This document shows, in pieces, positions 1 to 7,310 of a stretch of 13,596 bases of DNA (position 1 is its first letter; each line of letters opens with the position of its first letter). Under the pieces are notes generated by a model that saw only the letters and a program-made list of their open reading frames with translations, did not search any database and had not been told where the DNA came from. The position numbers and the translations under genes were made by a program. The DNA lies in assembly GCA_016284115.1 (NCBI GenBank), contig JAEEOD010000369.1, positions 1 through 13,596 of the forward strand, written 5' to 3'. Origin of the DNA: Bacteroidaceae bacterium (GTDB lineage: Bacteria; Bacteroidota; Bacteroidia; Bacteroidales; Bacteroidaceae).

Positions 1-630
1 GCTGGTAAGACCACCATCGTGAACCTGCTCGACAAGTTCTACAATCCTGATAGCGGAAGTATCACCTTGGACGGAGTGGACCTGAAGGATTGGGATACCC
101 AGTGGCTACGTGAACATGTGGGACTGGTACTGCAAAAGAACCACATCTTCAACGGCACGATTGAGGAGAACATTAAGTATGGTAACCCCAATGCTACCCA
201 TGAAGAGGTGGTGAAAGCAGCCAAGCAGGCGTATATCTACGACCAGATTATGCAACTGCCTAATCAATTTGATTCTCAGGCACTACAGCTAAGTGGCGGA
301 CAACAGCAACGCATTGCCATTGCCCGTATGTTCATCAAGAATCCACCTATCATATTCTTAGATGAGCCAACAGCCAGTCTGGATGCGGTGGCAACAGAGC
401 AGATCAAAGCGAGCATCGATGCCATCAAAGCTGGACGAACTGTGATTATTATCAGTCACAACATCGGACAGATTATCGATGCCGATCAGATTTATGTCCT
501 TCAAAAGGGTCATGTGGAGCAGAGTGGCTTGCCCGACGAGGTATATCGTCAGGGAGGACTCTACAAGGAGATTGTGGATGCCAGTGCGCGTAGCATGAAT
601 GTGGATAAGATCGCTAATACGATCTCTTAA
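1..630 (+). CDS. ABC exporter, C-terminal nucleotide-binding domain (5' partial)
   Basis: The reading frame is open from base 1 and begins inside the Walker A motif (AGKTT), so the 5' part of the gene lies outside the window; the GTG at 19 is not a real start. Visible in order: the end of Walker A, the Q-loop (VGLVLQKN, about residue 45 of the visible part), the ABC signature LSGGQ (289-303), Walker B with D-loop (DEPTASLD, 361-384) and the switch histidine (SHN, 454-462). The layout 'IFNGTIEENIKYG' after the Q-loop is typical of exporters in which the ATPase follows a six-helix membrane domain (MsbA/LapB-like), but the membrane part cannot be seen. The protein would power export of an unknown substrate across the inner membrane. 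One oddity is that the segment before LSGGQ is about four residues shorter than usual and lacks the ExG of the exporter X-loop. A C-terminal tail of about 20 residues follows the domain. The gene is separate from the trp operon, which has its own promoter. Confidence 0.88.
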   Translation, partial: AGKTTIVNLLDKFYNPDSGSITLDGVDLKDWDTQWLREHVGLVLQKNHIFNGTIEENIKYGNPNATHEEVVKAAKQAYIYDQIMQLPNQFDSQALQLSGGQQQRIAIARMFIKNPPIIFLDEPTASLDAVATEQIKASIDAIKAGRTVIIISHNIGQIIDADQIYVLQKGHVEQSGLPDEVYRQGGLYKEIVDASARSMNVDKIANTIS

Positions 631-673
631 TATATAAGGTATCGAAAATAATTATAAAAAAAACGGCAGAAAA

Positions 674-705
674 TTTGGCGAATTGAAAGTAATCGCATAA
701 ATTTG
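674..705 (+). promoter_or_regulatory. trp operon promoter, Bacteroidota type
   Basis: A TTTG at 674-677 (-33 element) is followed after 20 bp by TAAATTTG at 698-705, a perfect match to the Bacteroidota -7 consensus TAnnTTTG. The transcript would start near 710-715, leaving a short A-rich untranslated stretch before the leader ORF at 735. No second match of this quality was found between 631 and 940. Confidence 0.8.
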
Positions 706-734
706 CCCACAGAAATCAACAAAAACAAACAATT

Positions 735-791
735 ATGATGATGACAACTAACTTCTGGTGGTGGCAGAACTCAAGATTCAAAAGATCGTGA
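735..791 (+). CDS. trpL: trp leader peptide with three tandem Trp codons
   Basis: A short ORF encodes MMMTTNFWWWQNSRFKRS and ends in TGA at 789-791. Codons 8-10 (756-764) are TGG TGG TGG. Three adjacent tryptophans in an 18-codon ORF lying 24 bp after the promoter, directly upstream of a terminator hairpin and the trp genes, are the hallmark of a ribosome-sensing attenuator. Three ATG codons in a row (735, 738, 741) could each start translation; the first is used here. There is no Shine-Dalgarno sequence; the upstream region is A-rich, as is common in Bacteroidota. The peptide itself probably has no function beyond having its translation speed read out: shortage of charged tRNA-Trp would stall the ribosome at 756-764. 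It is too short to be found by ordinary gene callers. The assignment is by context and composition; function is inferred. Confidence 0.9.
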   Translation: MMMTTNFWWWQNSRFKRS

Positions 792-818
792 GAAGATGGC
801 CACGTACCTATAAGTTAG
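748..818 (+). promoter_or_regulatory. trp leader stem 1:2 (protector/pause hairpin)
   Basis: Hand folding shows the Trp-codon segment pairing with the segment just after the leader stop. CTAACTT (748-754) pairs with AAGTTAG (812-818), GGT (757-759) with ACC (806-808), and GTGGC (761-765) with GCCAC (799-803), giving 15 base pairs with small internal loops. It corresponds to the 1:2 hairpin of the E. coli trp leader. A ribosome translating the leader would open it. Energies were not computed. Confidence 0.7.
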
Positions 819-849
819 GGTGATAAAATATAGAGAGGCTCGTCGTTCT
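791..849 (+). promoter_or_regulatory. candidate trp antiterminator pairing 2:3
   Basis: AGAAGATGGCC (791-801) can pair with GGCTCGTCGTTCT (837-849): 11 pairs, of which two are G-U, with one-base bulges at C841 and G845. This uses the 5' arm of the terminator (837-845) and part of stem 1:2 (799-803), so it excludes both. A ribosome stalled at 756-764 should leave 791-801 free, whereas one at the stop codon 789-791 should cover it. That geometry fits attenuation, but this is the least certain of the three pairings. Confidence 0.45.
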
Positions 850-871
850 TGCGACGGGCCTCTTCAATTTT
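833..871 (+). terminator. trp attenuator terminator hairpin
   Basis: GAGGCTCGTCG (835-845) pairs with CGACGGGCCTC (852-862): 11 base pairs with one T-G wobble and the six-base loop TTCTTG. A834-T863 and G833-T864 can extend it. The following bases TTCAATTTT are only a moderate U-tract, so termination may be leaky. It lies between the leader stop codon and trpB, where it can only act as a conditional terminator. Confidence 0.85.
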
Positions 872-940
872 CACGAAGTACCCATTCGCAAAAATGACTA
901 CAAATGACAAATAATAAAAAAAACAATAATAACAAAGAAA

Positions 941-2146
941 ATGGAAAATTATCAAGTTGACGAAAATGGGTTTTATGGTGAGTTTGGCGGTGCCTACGTG
1001 CCTGAGATTCTCTACAAGTGCGTGCACGACCTCCAGGAAGCCTATCTGCCCATCATCGAGTCGGAAGAGTTCAAGAAAGAATACCATGCCTTGCTCAAGG
1101 ACTACGTGGGCAGACCCTCACCACTCTACTACGCCCGCAGAATGAGCGAACGCTATGGTTGTCGCTTGTACCTCAAGCGTGAGGACCTGAACCACACAGG
1201 TGCTCATAAAATCAACAACACCATCGGACAGATCCTCTTGGCCAAGAAGATGGGCAAGACACGTATTATTGCCGAGACAGGTGCCGGACAGCATGGTGTG
1301 GCTACTGCCACCGTGTGTGCCCTTATGGGTATGCAGTGTGAAGTGTTCATGGGAGCTACCGACGTGCAACGCCAGCATACCAATGTAGAGCGCATGAAGA
1401 TGCTGGGCGCTGAGGTACACCCTGTAAGGACGGGCAACATGACACTGTCAGATGCTTGCTCGGAAGCCATACGCGACTGGTGTTGTCATCCCAAAGACAC
1501 TTTCTACATCGTTGGCTCAACCATGGGACCTCATCCCTACCCCGACCTCGTGGCAAGGATGCAGAGCATCATCTCGGAAGAAATAAAATGGCAGTTGCAA
1601 GAGAAGGAAGGACGCGACTATCCCGACTACCTCATGGCTTGCGTCGGCGGAGGTAGCAATGCCGCCGGTACCATCTATCATTACATGAACGACGAGCGTG
1701 TGAAGATTGTGCTGGCTGAAGCGGGTGGCCTAGGTTGGAATACCGACCATACAGCAGCTACCATTCATCGTGGCACAGTGGGCATTCTGCATGGTGCCAA
1801 GATGCTGGTGATGCAGAACGAGGACGGTCAGATTGAAGAAGCATATACCATCTCTGCTGGTCTTGACTATCCGGGCGTGGGGCCTATGCACTGCCACATG
1901 GCGAAGCAAGGTCGCACACAGGTGCTGAGCATCAACGACGATGAGGCAATATACGGTGGCTACGAACTGACTCGTATGGAAGGTATTATTCCTGCCATCG
2001 AATCAGCTCATGCAATAGCGGCGCTCTCAAAATTGTCTTTCAAGAAAGACGATGTAGTGGTGCTTACCGTAAGTGGACGAGGCGACAAAGACGTAGAAAC
2101 CTATCTGAACAACAAACAAATGGCAAAGGAATATGGAAACTTTTAA
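941..2146 (+). CDS. trpB: tryptophan synthase beta subunit
   Basis: TrpB catalyses the PLP-dependent condensation of indole with L-serine to L-tryptophan, as the beta part of the alpha2beta2 complex with TrpA. At 401 residues it has the normal length. The PLP lysine is K90 in HTGAHKINN, the catalytic glutamate is E112 in ETGAGQHG, the phosphate-binding loop is GGGSN at 236-240, and the serine contacting the PLP ring is S378 in SGRGDKD. The start at 941 gives the canonical N-terminus with FGGAYVPE at residues 15-22 and sits behind an A-rich stretch. It is the first structural gene of the operon, 69 bp after the attenuator hairpin, and its end overlaps trpE by 14 nt, which suggests translational coupling. 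Having trpB first is usual in Bacteroidales and unlike E. coli. Confidence 0.98.
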   Translation: MENYQVDENGFYGEFGGAYVPEILYKCVHDLQEAYLPIIESEEFKKEYHALLKDYVGRPSPLYYARRMSERYGCRLYLKREDLNHTGAHKINNTIGQILLAKKMGKTRIIAETGAGQHGVATATVCALMGMQCEVFMGATDVQRQHTNVERMKMLGAEVHPVRTGNMTLSDACSEAIRDWCCHPKDTFYIVGSTMGPHPYPDLVARMQSIISEEIKWQLQEKEGRDYPDYLMACVGGGSNAAGTIYHYMNDERVKIVLAEAGGLGWNTDHTAATIHRGTVGILHGAKMLVMQNEDGQIEEAYTISAGLDYPGVGPMHCHMAKQGRTQVLSINDDEAIYGGYELTRMEGIIPAIESAHAIAALSKLSFKKDDVVVLTVSGRGDKDVETYLNNKQMAKEYGNF

Positions 2147-3551
2147 ATATACTACTACCAGCAAGGCAATATTGGGCGACCTTTATACACCCGTGGGCGT
2201 CTATCTCAGATTACGTGACCTCTATCCACAGAGTGTGTTGATGGAGTGTTCCGACTATCACGATGCCAGCGAGTCACGTTCGTTCATCGGCGTTGACCCT
2301 ATGGCGAGTGTGGCAATAGGTCATGGTATCGCCACCATCACCTACCCTGACGGTAGTGTGAAGCAATATGAGGTAAACAACGACTATCAGTCGGACAAGG
2401 CCATTCATGAGTTGATTGACTGCATCGAGGTAAGCGGTGAAAATGCTAATGTATGCGGATTGTTTGGCTATACCAGTTTCAATGCAGTACGCTACTTCGA
2501 GAACATCAACGTGAAGGATGAGACACAAGAGAAGAACGATGCACCTGATATGCTGTACATCTTATTCAAGACGGTGATAGTGTTCGACCACCATCAGAGT
2601 GAGTTAAAGGTGGTGACTCTGGGAGAAACTTCAGAGGTAGATACTATTATCAGGGCCATGAACAAGGCAAATGTGCAGACATACGATTTCCACCCTGTAG
2701 GGGATGTGAAGAGTACCCTGACGGACGAGGAGCACAAGGCAAATATCCGTAAGGGCATCAACCACTGCCTGCGTGGTGACGTGTTCCAGATCGTCCTGAG
2801 TCGCAGGTTCACACAAGCCTACGAGGGTGACGACTTTAAGCTCTATCGTGCCCTGCGTAGCATCAACCCAAGTCCGTATCTGTTCTACTTCGACTTTGGT
2901 GGCTTCCGCATCTTCGGTTCGTCACCAGAGACACATTGCAGAATCGAGAAGATGAAGAAGCCCAGTGGAGCTGACTATTTCAAAGCCTACATCGACCCAA
3001 TAGCTGGTACCACCAAGCGTACAGGCAATGCTGAAGCCGACAGGCAAGGTGCTGAATACCTGAAACATGACCCCAAAGAGAATGCAGAACATGTAATGCT
3101 GGTGGACTTGGCTCGCAACGACCTAAGTCGCAACTGCCACGATGTGAAGGTGGACTTCTACAAGGACTTGCAATACTACAGTCATGTGATACACCTGGTT
3201 TCAAGGGTATCAGGCGAACTGAACGAAGAGGCCGACCCAATCAAGACTTTCATTGACACTTTTCCTGCAGGCACACTTTCTGGTGCACCAAAAGTACGCG
3301 CCATGCAGCTCATCTCTGAATACGAGCCTCACAACCGTGGTGCCTACGGTGGTTGCATCGGCATCATCGGACTCGACGGTTCATTGAACCAAGCCATCAC
3401 CATACGAACTTTCGTATCACGTAACGGTGAGTTGTGGTTTCAAGCAGGAGGTGGCATCGTAGCAAAAAGCAACGAGGACTACGAGTTACAGGAAGTAAAC
3501 AACAAACTGGGTGCCTTACGAAGGGCTATTAGTATAGCAGAGAATTTATAA
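2133..3551 (+). CDS. trpE: anthranilate synthase component I
   Basis: TrpE turns chorismate and ammonia (supplied by TrpG from glutamine) into anthranilate and pyruvate, the committed step of the pathway. It has 472 residues. The C-terminal chorismate-binding domain shows PIAGTTKRTG, HDPKENAEHVMLVDLARNDL, the SGAPKVRAM loop, GAYGGCIG and the glycine-rich AGGGIVAKS with a following E-N helix. The N-terminal feedback site LLES-x10-S for tryptophan appears as LMEC-x10-S at residues 36-50, with Cys replacing the motif's Ser, so allosteric control is probably kept but may be altered. The gene starts inside the end of trpB (14-nt overlap) and is separated from trpG by 31 nt, so it is not fused to its amidotransferase. 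The PIAGT segment and the pairing with trpG and trpD favour TrpE over PabB. Confidence 0.97.
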   Translation: METFKYTTTSKAILGDLYTPVGVYLRLRDLYPQSVLMECSDYHDASESRSFIGVDPMASVAIGHGIATITYPDGSVKQYEVNNDYQSDKAIHELIDCIEVSGENANVCGLFGYTSFNAVRYFENINVKDETQEKNDAPDMLYILFKTVIVFDHHQSELKVVTLGETSEVDTIIRAMNKANVQTYDFHPVGDVKSTLTDEEHKANIRKGINHCLRGDVFQIVLSRRFTQAYEGDDFKLYRALRSINPSPYLFYFDFGGFRIFGSSPETHCRIEKMKKPSGADYFKAYIDPIAGTTKRTGNAEADRQGAEYLKHDPKENAEHVMLVDLARNDLSRNCHDVKVDFYKDLQYYSHVIHLVSRVSGELNEEADPIKTFIDTFPAGTLSGAPKVRAMQLISEYEPHNRGAYGGCIGIIGLDGSLNQAITIRTFVSRNGELWFQAGGGIVAKSNEDYELQEVNNKLGALRRAISIAENL

Positions 3552-3582
3552 TACTATCACAAACCACTTCAATATATTGATT

Positions 3583-4146
3583 ATGAATATAGTTATAATT
3601 GACAATTACGACTCATTTACCTATAACTTGAGTCATTTGGTGAAAGAGCTGGGCGTAGAGGTGACCGTATTTCGCAATGACCAATTTAAGTTGGAAGACT
3701 TGGAGGAATTCGACAAGATCATCCTCTCACCTGGTCCTGGCATCCCCTCAGAGGCAGGCCTGTTGCTGGATGTCATCCGCACCTACGCCGACAAGAAACC
3801 CATTTTGGGCGTTTGCCTAGGTCATCAGGCCATCGGCGAGGTATTTGGCGCCAAACTCACGAACCTCAGCGAGGTGTTTCACGGAGTAGCCACTCCTTGT
3901 CACATAGACCGCAGAGATTTGATTTTCAAGGCACTTCCAGAGACTATTACCGTAGGTCGCTACCACTCGTGGGTGGTGTCATACGAAGGTTTCCCCGATT
4001 GTCTGGAAATTACCGCATGGAGCGACGAAGGACAAATCATGGCCGTGCGCCACAAAGAATACAATATCCACGGCATCCAGTTCCATCCTGAATCCGTATT
4101 AACCCCTTATGGTAAAACCATCATTAAAAACTTTATCAAATCATGA
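3583..4146 (+). CDS. trpG: anthranilate synthase component II (glutamine amidotransferase)
   Basis: This class I glutamine amidotransferase supplies ammonia to TrpE. It has 187 residues from the ATG at 3583. The N-terminus reads MNIVIIDNYDSFTYNL; the nucleophile is C78 in GVCLGHQ, the oxyanion strand is LSPGPG (residues 48-53), and the remaining triad is H168 and E170 in FHPES. An in-frame TTG at 3577 would add two residues (MI-), but the ATG gives the family's normal beginning. In many bacteria the same protein also serves PabB; no pab gene is in the window. The stop overlaps the trpD start by 4 nt (ATGA), consistent with termination-reinitiation. Confidence 0.96.
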   Translation: MNIVIIDNYDSFTYNLSHLVKELGVEVTVFRNDQFKLEDLEEFDKIILSPGPGIPSEAGLLLDVIRTYADKKPILGVCLGHQAIGEVFGAKLTNLSEVFHGVATPCHIDRRDLIFKALPETITVGRYHSWVVSYEGFPDCLEITAWSDEGQIMAVRHKEYNIHGIQFHPESVLTPYGKTIIKNFIKS

Positions 4147-5141
4147 AACAGCTATTGACTAAGCTCCTCAACCACGAGGACCTGACACGTGAAGAAATGA
4201 AGACCGTATTGGTCGGCATCACCCATAGTGAATATCCTAACGAACAGATTACTGCCTTGCTCACTGCCCTGCAGATGAGAGGTGTAACGGTAGATGAACT
4301 GTTAGGTTTCCGTGATGGTATCTTGGAAACGGGTGTTCCTGCCATCCTCGACTGCGACCGTTATATAGATGTGGTGGGCACAGGAGGCGACCGAAAGAAC
4401 ACGTTCAACATCTCTACCACCGCTTGCTTTGTCATTGCAGGTGCCGGCTATAAAGTGGCAAAGCACGGCAACTATGCAGCCACATCTGTTAGTGGTGCCA
4501 GCAATGTGATACAACATCATGGTATCAAGTTTACCGATGACATAGATCGATTGAATCGTTCACTCAATGAGGCAGGTATCGTCTATCTGCATGCACAGCT
4601 CTTTGCCAAGGCGATGAAGTTTGTAGGTCCTATCCGCAAGGCATTGCAGTTCCCTACCATTTTCAACCTGTTGGGCCCCATCGTCAACCCTTCACAACCC
4701 AAGTGTCAGCTCTTAGGTGTGGCCAACCTCGACCAAATGCGTCTTTATAATAATGTGTATCAGCGTTTGGGCATCGATTATGGTATCGTAAACAGTATAG
4801 ACGGCTACGACGAGATATCACTGACCAGCGATTTCAAGGTTACGACCAATAACTACGAGCGCATCTTCAAGCCACAAGACCTTGGCTTCGACATTGCCAA
4901 GCCAGAAGAGTTGGTGGGTGGTGCCACTGAGGAAGAAGCGGCTCAGATATTCGATGCCGTATTGGAAAACCGAGCCTTACCTGCACAAAAGAATATCGTT
5001 TTGGCCAATGCTGCTTTCGGTATTCAGGTGCTTGAAAAGGGACAGAAGGAAATTGAGGAATGTATAGCTATAGCCCGTGAGAGTATCGATAGTGGAGCGG
5101 CTTTGCGCACCTTCAAGAAGTTTACTGAACTCAACTCATAA
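4143..5141 (+). CDS. trpD: anthranilate phosphoribosyltransferase
   Basis: TrpD transfers the phosphoribosyl group of PRPP to anthranilate, giving phosphoribosylanthranilate. At 332 residues it is normal in length. Key sites are the PRPP loop GTGGD at residues 79-83, the KHGN motif at 107-110, a serine/glycine-rich loop (SVSGASN) where the family usually has SSxSGSAD, and the DE pair of the magnesium site in GYDEISL. The N-terminal helical region (about residues 1-65) and the central alpha/beta part match the glycosyltransferase family 3 layout. It is a stand-alone protein, not fused to TrpG as in enterobacteria. It starts in the stop of trpG and ends 4 nt before trpC. Confidence 0.97.
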   Translation: MKQLLTKLLNHEDLTREEMKTVLVGITHSEYPNEQITALLTALQMRGVTVDELLGFRDGILETGVPAILDCDRYIDVVGTGGDRKNTFNISTTACFVIAGAGYKVAKHGNYAATSVSGASNVIQHHGIKFTDDIDRLNRSLNEAGIVYLHAQLFAKAMKFVGPIRKALQFPTIFNLLGPIVNPSQPKCQLLGVANLDQMRLYNNVYQRLGIDYGIVNSIDGYDEISLTSDFKVTTNNYERIFKPQDLGFDIAKPEELVGGATEEEAAQIFDAVLENRALPAQKNIVLANAAFGIQVLEKGQKEIEECIAIARESIDSGAALRTFKKFTELNS

Positions 5142-5145
5142 TCAA

Positions 5146-5925
5146 ATGGATATCTTAGAACAGATAATAGCCACAAAGCGACTGGAGCTACCCAGAATCA
5201 AGGCGGCTATACAGGCACTTAGCAATGACGACATAGCAAAGTTGCAGGCTCCTAAGCCTTCGTTACGCCAAGCGTTGTTAGATAGCCCAACGGGCATCAT
5301 AGCCGAGTTCAAGCGTCGTTCTCCCTCCAAGGGATGGATCAAGGAAGACGGGCGTGCTGATGTGATTCCACTGAGCTATCAGCAGAACGGAGCAACCGCC
5401 CTGTCTATCCTCACTGATGAGCAGTATTTTGGTGGGCACGACGACTATATCAGTCAAGCTCGAAACTCGGGTGTCACCCTACCCGTTCTCTATAAGAACT
5501 TCATCATCGACGAGGCACAACTCTATGCAGCTGCAGCATGTGGAGCATCAGCGGTATTGCTCATTGCAGCCTGTCTGACAAAGGCGCAATGCCAAGCTTT
5601 GTTACAGAAAGCACATGAATTAAGGTTAGAAGTATTGTTGGAGATGCACTCGGAGGCAGAGTTGGAATATGCCGAACTGAAACCGGATGTCTGTGGCATC
5701 AACAACCGCAACTTAGGCTCTTTTGTTACTGATGTGGAGAACAGCTTCCGTTTGGCTGAGCTGTTGCCCAAGGATGCCGTGAAAGTGAGCGAGAGTGGCA
5801 TCTCAAATCCCGATACCGTGCGCTCTCTGCGACAAGCTGGCTTTCAAGGTTTCCTCATCGGTGAGAACTTTATGAAAACAGATGACCCTGGTATAGCGTT
5901 GGACGAATTTATCTCAAAGATATGA
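5146..5925 (+). CDS. trpC: indole-3-glycerol phosphate synthase
   Basis: TrpC closes the indole ring: carboxyphenylamino-deoxyribulose phosphate is decarboxylated and cyclised to indole-3-glycerol phosphate. The 259-residue (beta/alpha)8 barrel shows AEFKRRSPSKG (catalytic E54 and K56), QYFGG, VLYKNFIID with the catalytic lysine, LLEMHSE, GINNRNL, VSESGIS and GFLIGENFM at the phosphate site. The frame stays open upstream to 5077, but a start there would overlap trpD by 65 nt and add residues not found in the family; the ATG at 5146, 4 nt after trpD, gives the usual MDILxxIIAxKRxE opening. It is not fused to trpF, which is a separate gene overlapping it by 4 nt (ATGA). Confidence 0.97.
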   Translation: MDILEQIIATKRLELPRIKAAIQALSNDDIAKLQAPKPSLRQALLDSPTGIIAEFKRRSPSKGWIKEDGRADVIPLSYQQNGATALSILTDEQYFGGHDDYISQARNSGVTLPVLYKNFIIDEAQLYAAAACGASAVLLIAACLTKAQCQALLQKAHELRLEVLLEMHSEAELEYAELKPDVCGINNRNLGSFVTDVENSFRLAELLPKDAVKVSESGISNPDTVRSLRQAGFQGFLIGENFMKTDDPGIALDEFISKI

Positions 5926-6533
5926 TTATCAAGGTATGTGGCATGCGTGATGCCGACAATATTCGCACCGTCGAGCAGTTAAATATCGACTTCATGGGAT
6001 TTATCTTCTGGCTAAAGTCAAGTCGCTTTGTCAGCGAGCGCCCTGCGTATCTGCCTACGAATTGCAAGCGCGTGGGAGTATTTGTCAATGAAACCATCGA
6101 GCAGGTTTGTCGCATAGCGGATGAGTATGACCTTGACTATATCCAACTGCATGGCAATGAGTCACCCGCTTACATCCAAGAGATAAAAGCCAAAAGCCAA
6201 AAGCCAAGGTCGATAATTAAAGCCTTCAACATTGCCAACCCTACCGATTTCGAGCAAACGAAAGCCTATGAAGGGATAGTCGACATATTTCTCTTCGACA
6301 CCAAAGGTAAAAGTGTAGGCGGTAATGGCGAGAAGTTCGACTGGGATGTGCTTAAGGTTTACAAAGGCGAGACTCCTTTCCTTTTAAGTGGCGGCATAGG
6401 ACCTGACGACGCGTCATGCATCAAGACATTCCATCATCCCAAGTGCATCGGCATCGACCTCAATTCACGCTTTGAAATAGCACCAGGACTTAAAGATATC
6501 AGTAAACTCAAAACATTCATTAACTCATTATGA
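5922..6533 (+). CDS. trpF: phosphoribosylanthranilate isomerase
   Basis: TrpF performs the Amadori rearrangement of phosphoribosylanthranilate to the carboxyphenylamino-deoxyribulose phosphate used by TrpC. It has 203 residues. The catalytic pair is C6 in KVCGMR and D126 in LFDTKG; further family motifs are GFIF at 26-29, [25 protein letters not shown] and GIDLNSRFE (phosphate-binding end of the barrel). It overlaps trpC and trpA by 4 nt each. A 7-bp tandem repeat (three copies of AAAAGCC, residues about 88-95) lies in a surface region before the barrel strand IIKAF; a gain or loss of one copy would shift the frame. The present copy is intact and should be active. Confidence 0.96.
   Translation: MIIKVCGMRDADNIRTVEQLNIDFMGFIFWLKSSRFVSERPAYLPTNCKRVGVFVNETIEQVCRIADEYDLDYIQLHGNESPAYIQEIKAKSQKPRSIIKAFNIANPTDFEQTKAYEGIVDIFLFDTKGKSVGGNGEKFDWDVLKVYKGETPFLLSGGIGPDDASCIKTFHHPKCIGIDLNSRFEIAPGLKDISKLKTFINSL
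6185..6205 (+). repeat. three tandem 7-bp copies (AAAAGCC) within trpF
   Basis: AAAAGCC is repeated three times without interruption, followed by a partial copy (AA). The unit is not a multiple of three, so slippage by one copy would break the trpF frame. The encoded residues (KAKSQKP) are polar and lie outside the catalytic motifs. Whether the copy number varies cannot be told from one sequence. Confidence 0.9.
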
Positions 6534-7309
6534 ACAAGATTAATACACTATTTGAAAATAGCAAGGACAAGAAGCTCCTTTCACTTTATTTCTGTGCAGG
6601 TTGCCCCACATTAGAAGGCACAGGCGATGTGATTCTCGCCATGCAACGCAACGGTATCGCTATGGTAGAGGTGGGCATCCCCTTTAGCGACCCATTGGCC
6701 GACGGTCCCGTCATTCAGGACGCCGCTACACGAGCACTGAAGAACGGCATGACACTCAGTAAGTTGTTCTCACAGTTGCAAGCCATTAAAGACCAAGTGC
6801 AAATTCCCTTGGTACTGATGGGCTACCTTAACCCTATCCTGCATTACGGCATCGAGCGTTTTTGTCAATCGTGCGTAGAAGCAGGCGTTAGCGGTGCCAT
6901 CATCCCCGATCTGCCCTTTGAGGACTATCTCAATGTGGTAAAGCCCATAGCCGACAAATACGACCTGCGTATCATCATGCTGATCACCCCAGAGACCAGC
7001 GACGAACGCATCCGACTGATAGACAGCCACACCGATGGGTTTATCTACATGGTATCATCTGCCTCGATTACAGGCACACAGAAAAGCTTTGACGAACAGA
7101 AGCAAGAGTATTTCCGTCGCATCCACCAGATGAACTTGCGCAATCCCCGCATGATAGGCTTTGGCATCAGCAATGCCCAGACGCTGAAAGCAGCGCAGGA
7201 CAATGCCGCTGGTGCTATCATCGGTTCGAAGTTTGTAGCTTTGCTCAATGAGGCCAATGGAGATGCAGATACTGCCTTGGAAAACTTGATGCAGGCTTTG
7301 AGTAAATAG
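6530..7309 (+). CDS. trpA: tryptophan synthase alpha subunit
   Basis: TrpA cleaves indole-3-glycerol phosphate to indole and glyceraldehyde 3-phosphate and passes indole through a tunnel to TrpB. It has 259 residues. The catalytic acids are E47 ([10 protein letters not shown]) and D58 (PLADGP), matching E49 and D60 of the Salmonella enzyme with a shift of two. Other motifs are [31 protein letters not shown] and, at the phosphate site, GFGISN and GAIIGSKFV. The usual AGYPT near the N-terminus reads AGCPT here. It is the last gene of the operon, overlaps trpF by 4 nt (ATGA), and a strong hairpin begins 2 nt after its stop codon. Confidence 0.98.
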   Translation: MNKINTLFENSKDKKLLSLYFCAGCPTLEGTGDVILAMQRNGIAMVEVGIPFSDPLADGPVIQDAATRALKNGMTLSKLFSQLQAIKDQVQIPLVLMGYLNPILHYGIERFCQSCVEAGVSGAIIPDLPFEDYLNVVKPIADKYDLRIIMLITPETSDERIRLIDSHTDGFIYMVSSASITGTQKSFDEQKQEYFRRIHQMNLRNPRMIGFGISNAQTLKAAQDNAAGAIIGSKFVALLNEANGDADTALENLMQALSK

Positions 7310-7310
7310 C

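Noticed and set aside
19..21. GTG as a start codon of the ABC protein
   Set aside because: The frame is open from base 1 and already encodes part of Walker A, so the gene is simply cut by the window edge.
815..1087. Minus-strand ORF of 90 codons across the trp attenuator and the trpB start
   Set aside because: It overlaps the terminator hairpin and trpB, its protein has no recognisable features, and it is explained as a shadow of the real genes.
3577..3582. TTG start adding two residues to TrpG
   Set aside because: The ATG at 3583 gives the normal family N-terminus, and the extra residues have no support.
5077..5145. Upstream extension of TrpC by 23 residues
   Set aside because: It would overlap trpD by 65 nt and has no similarity to the family; the ATG at 5146 fits the usual opening.
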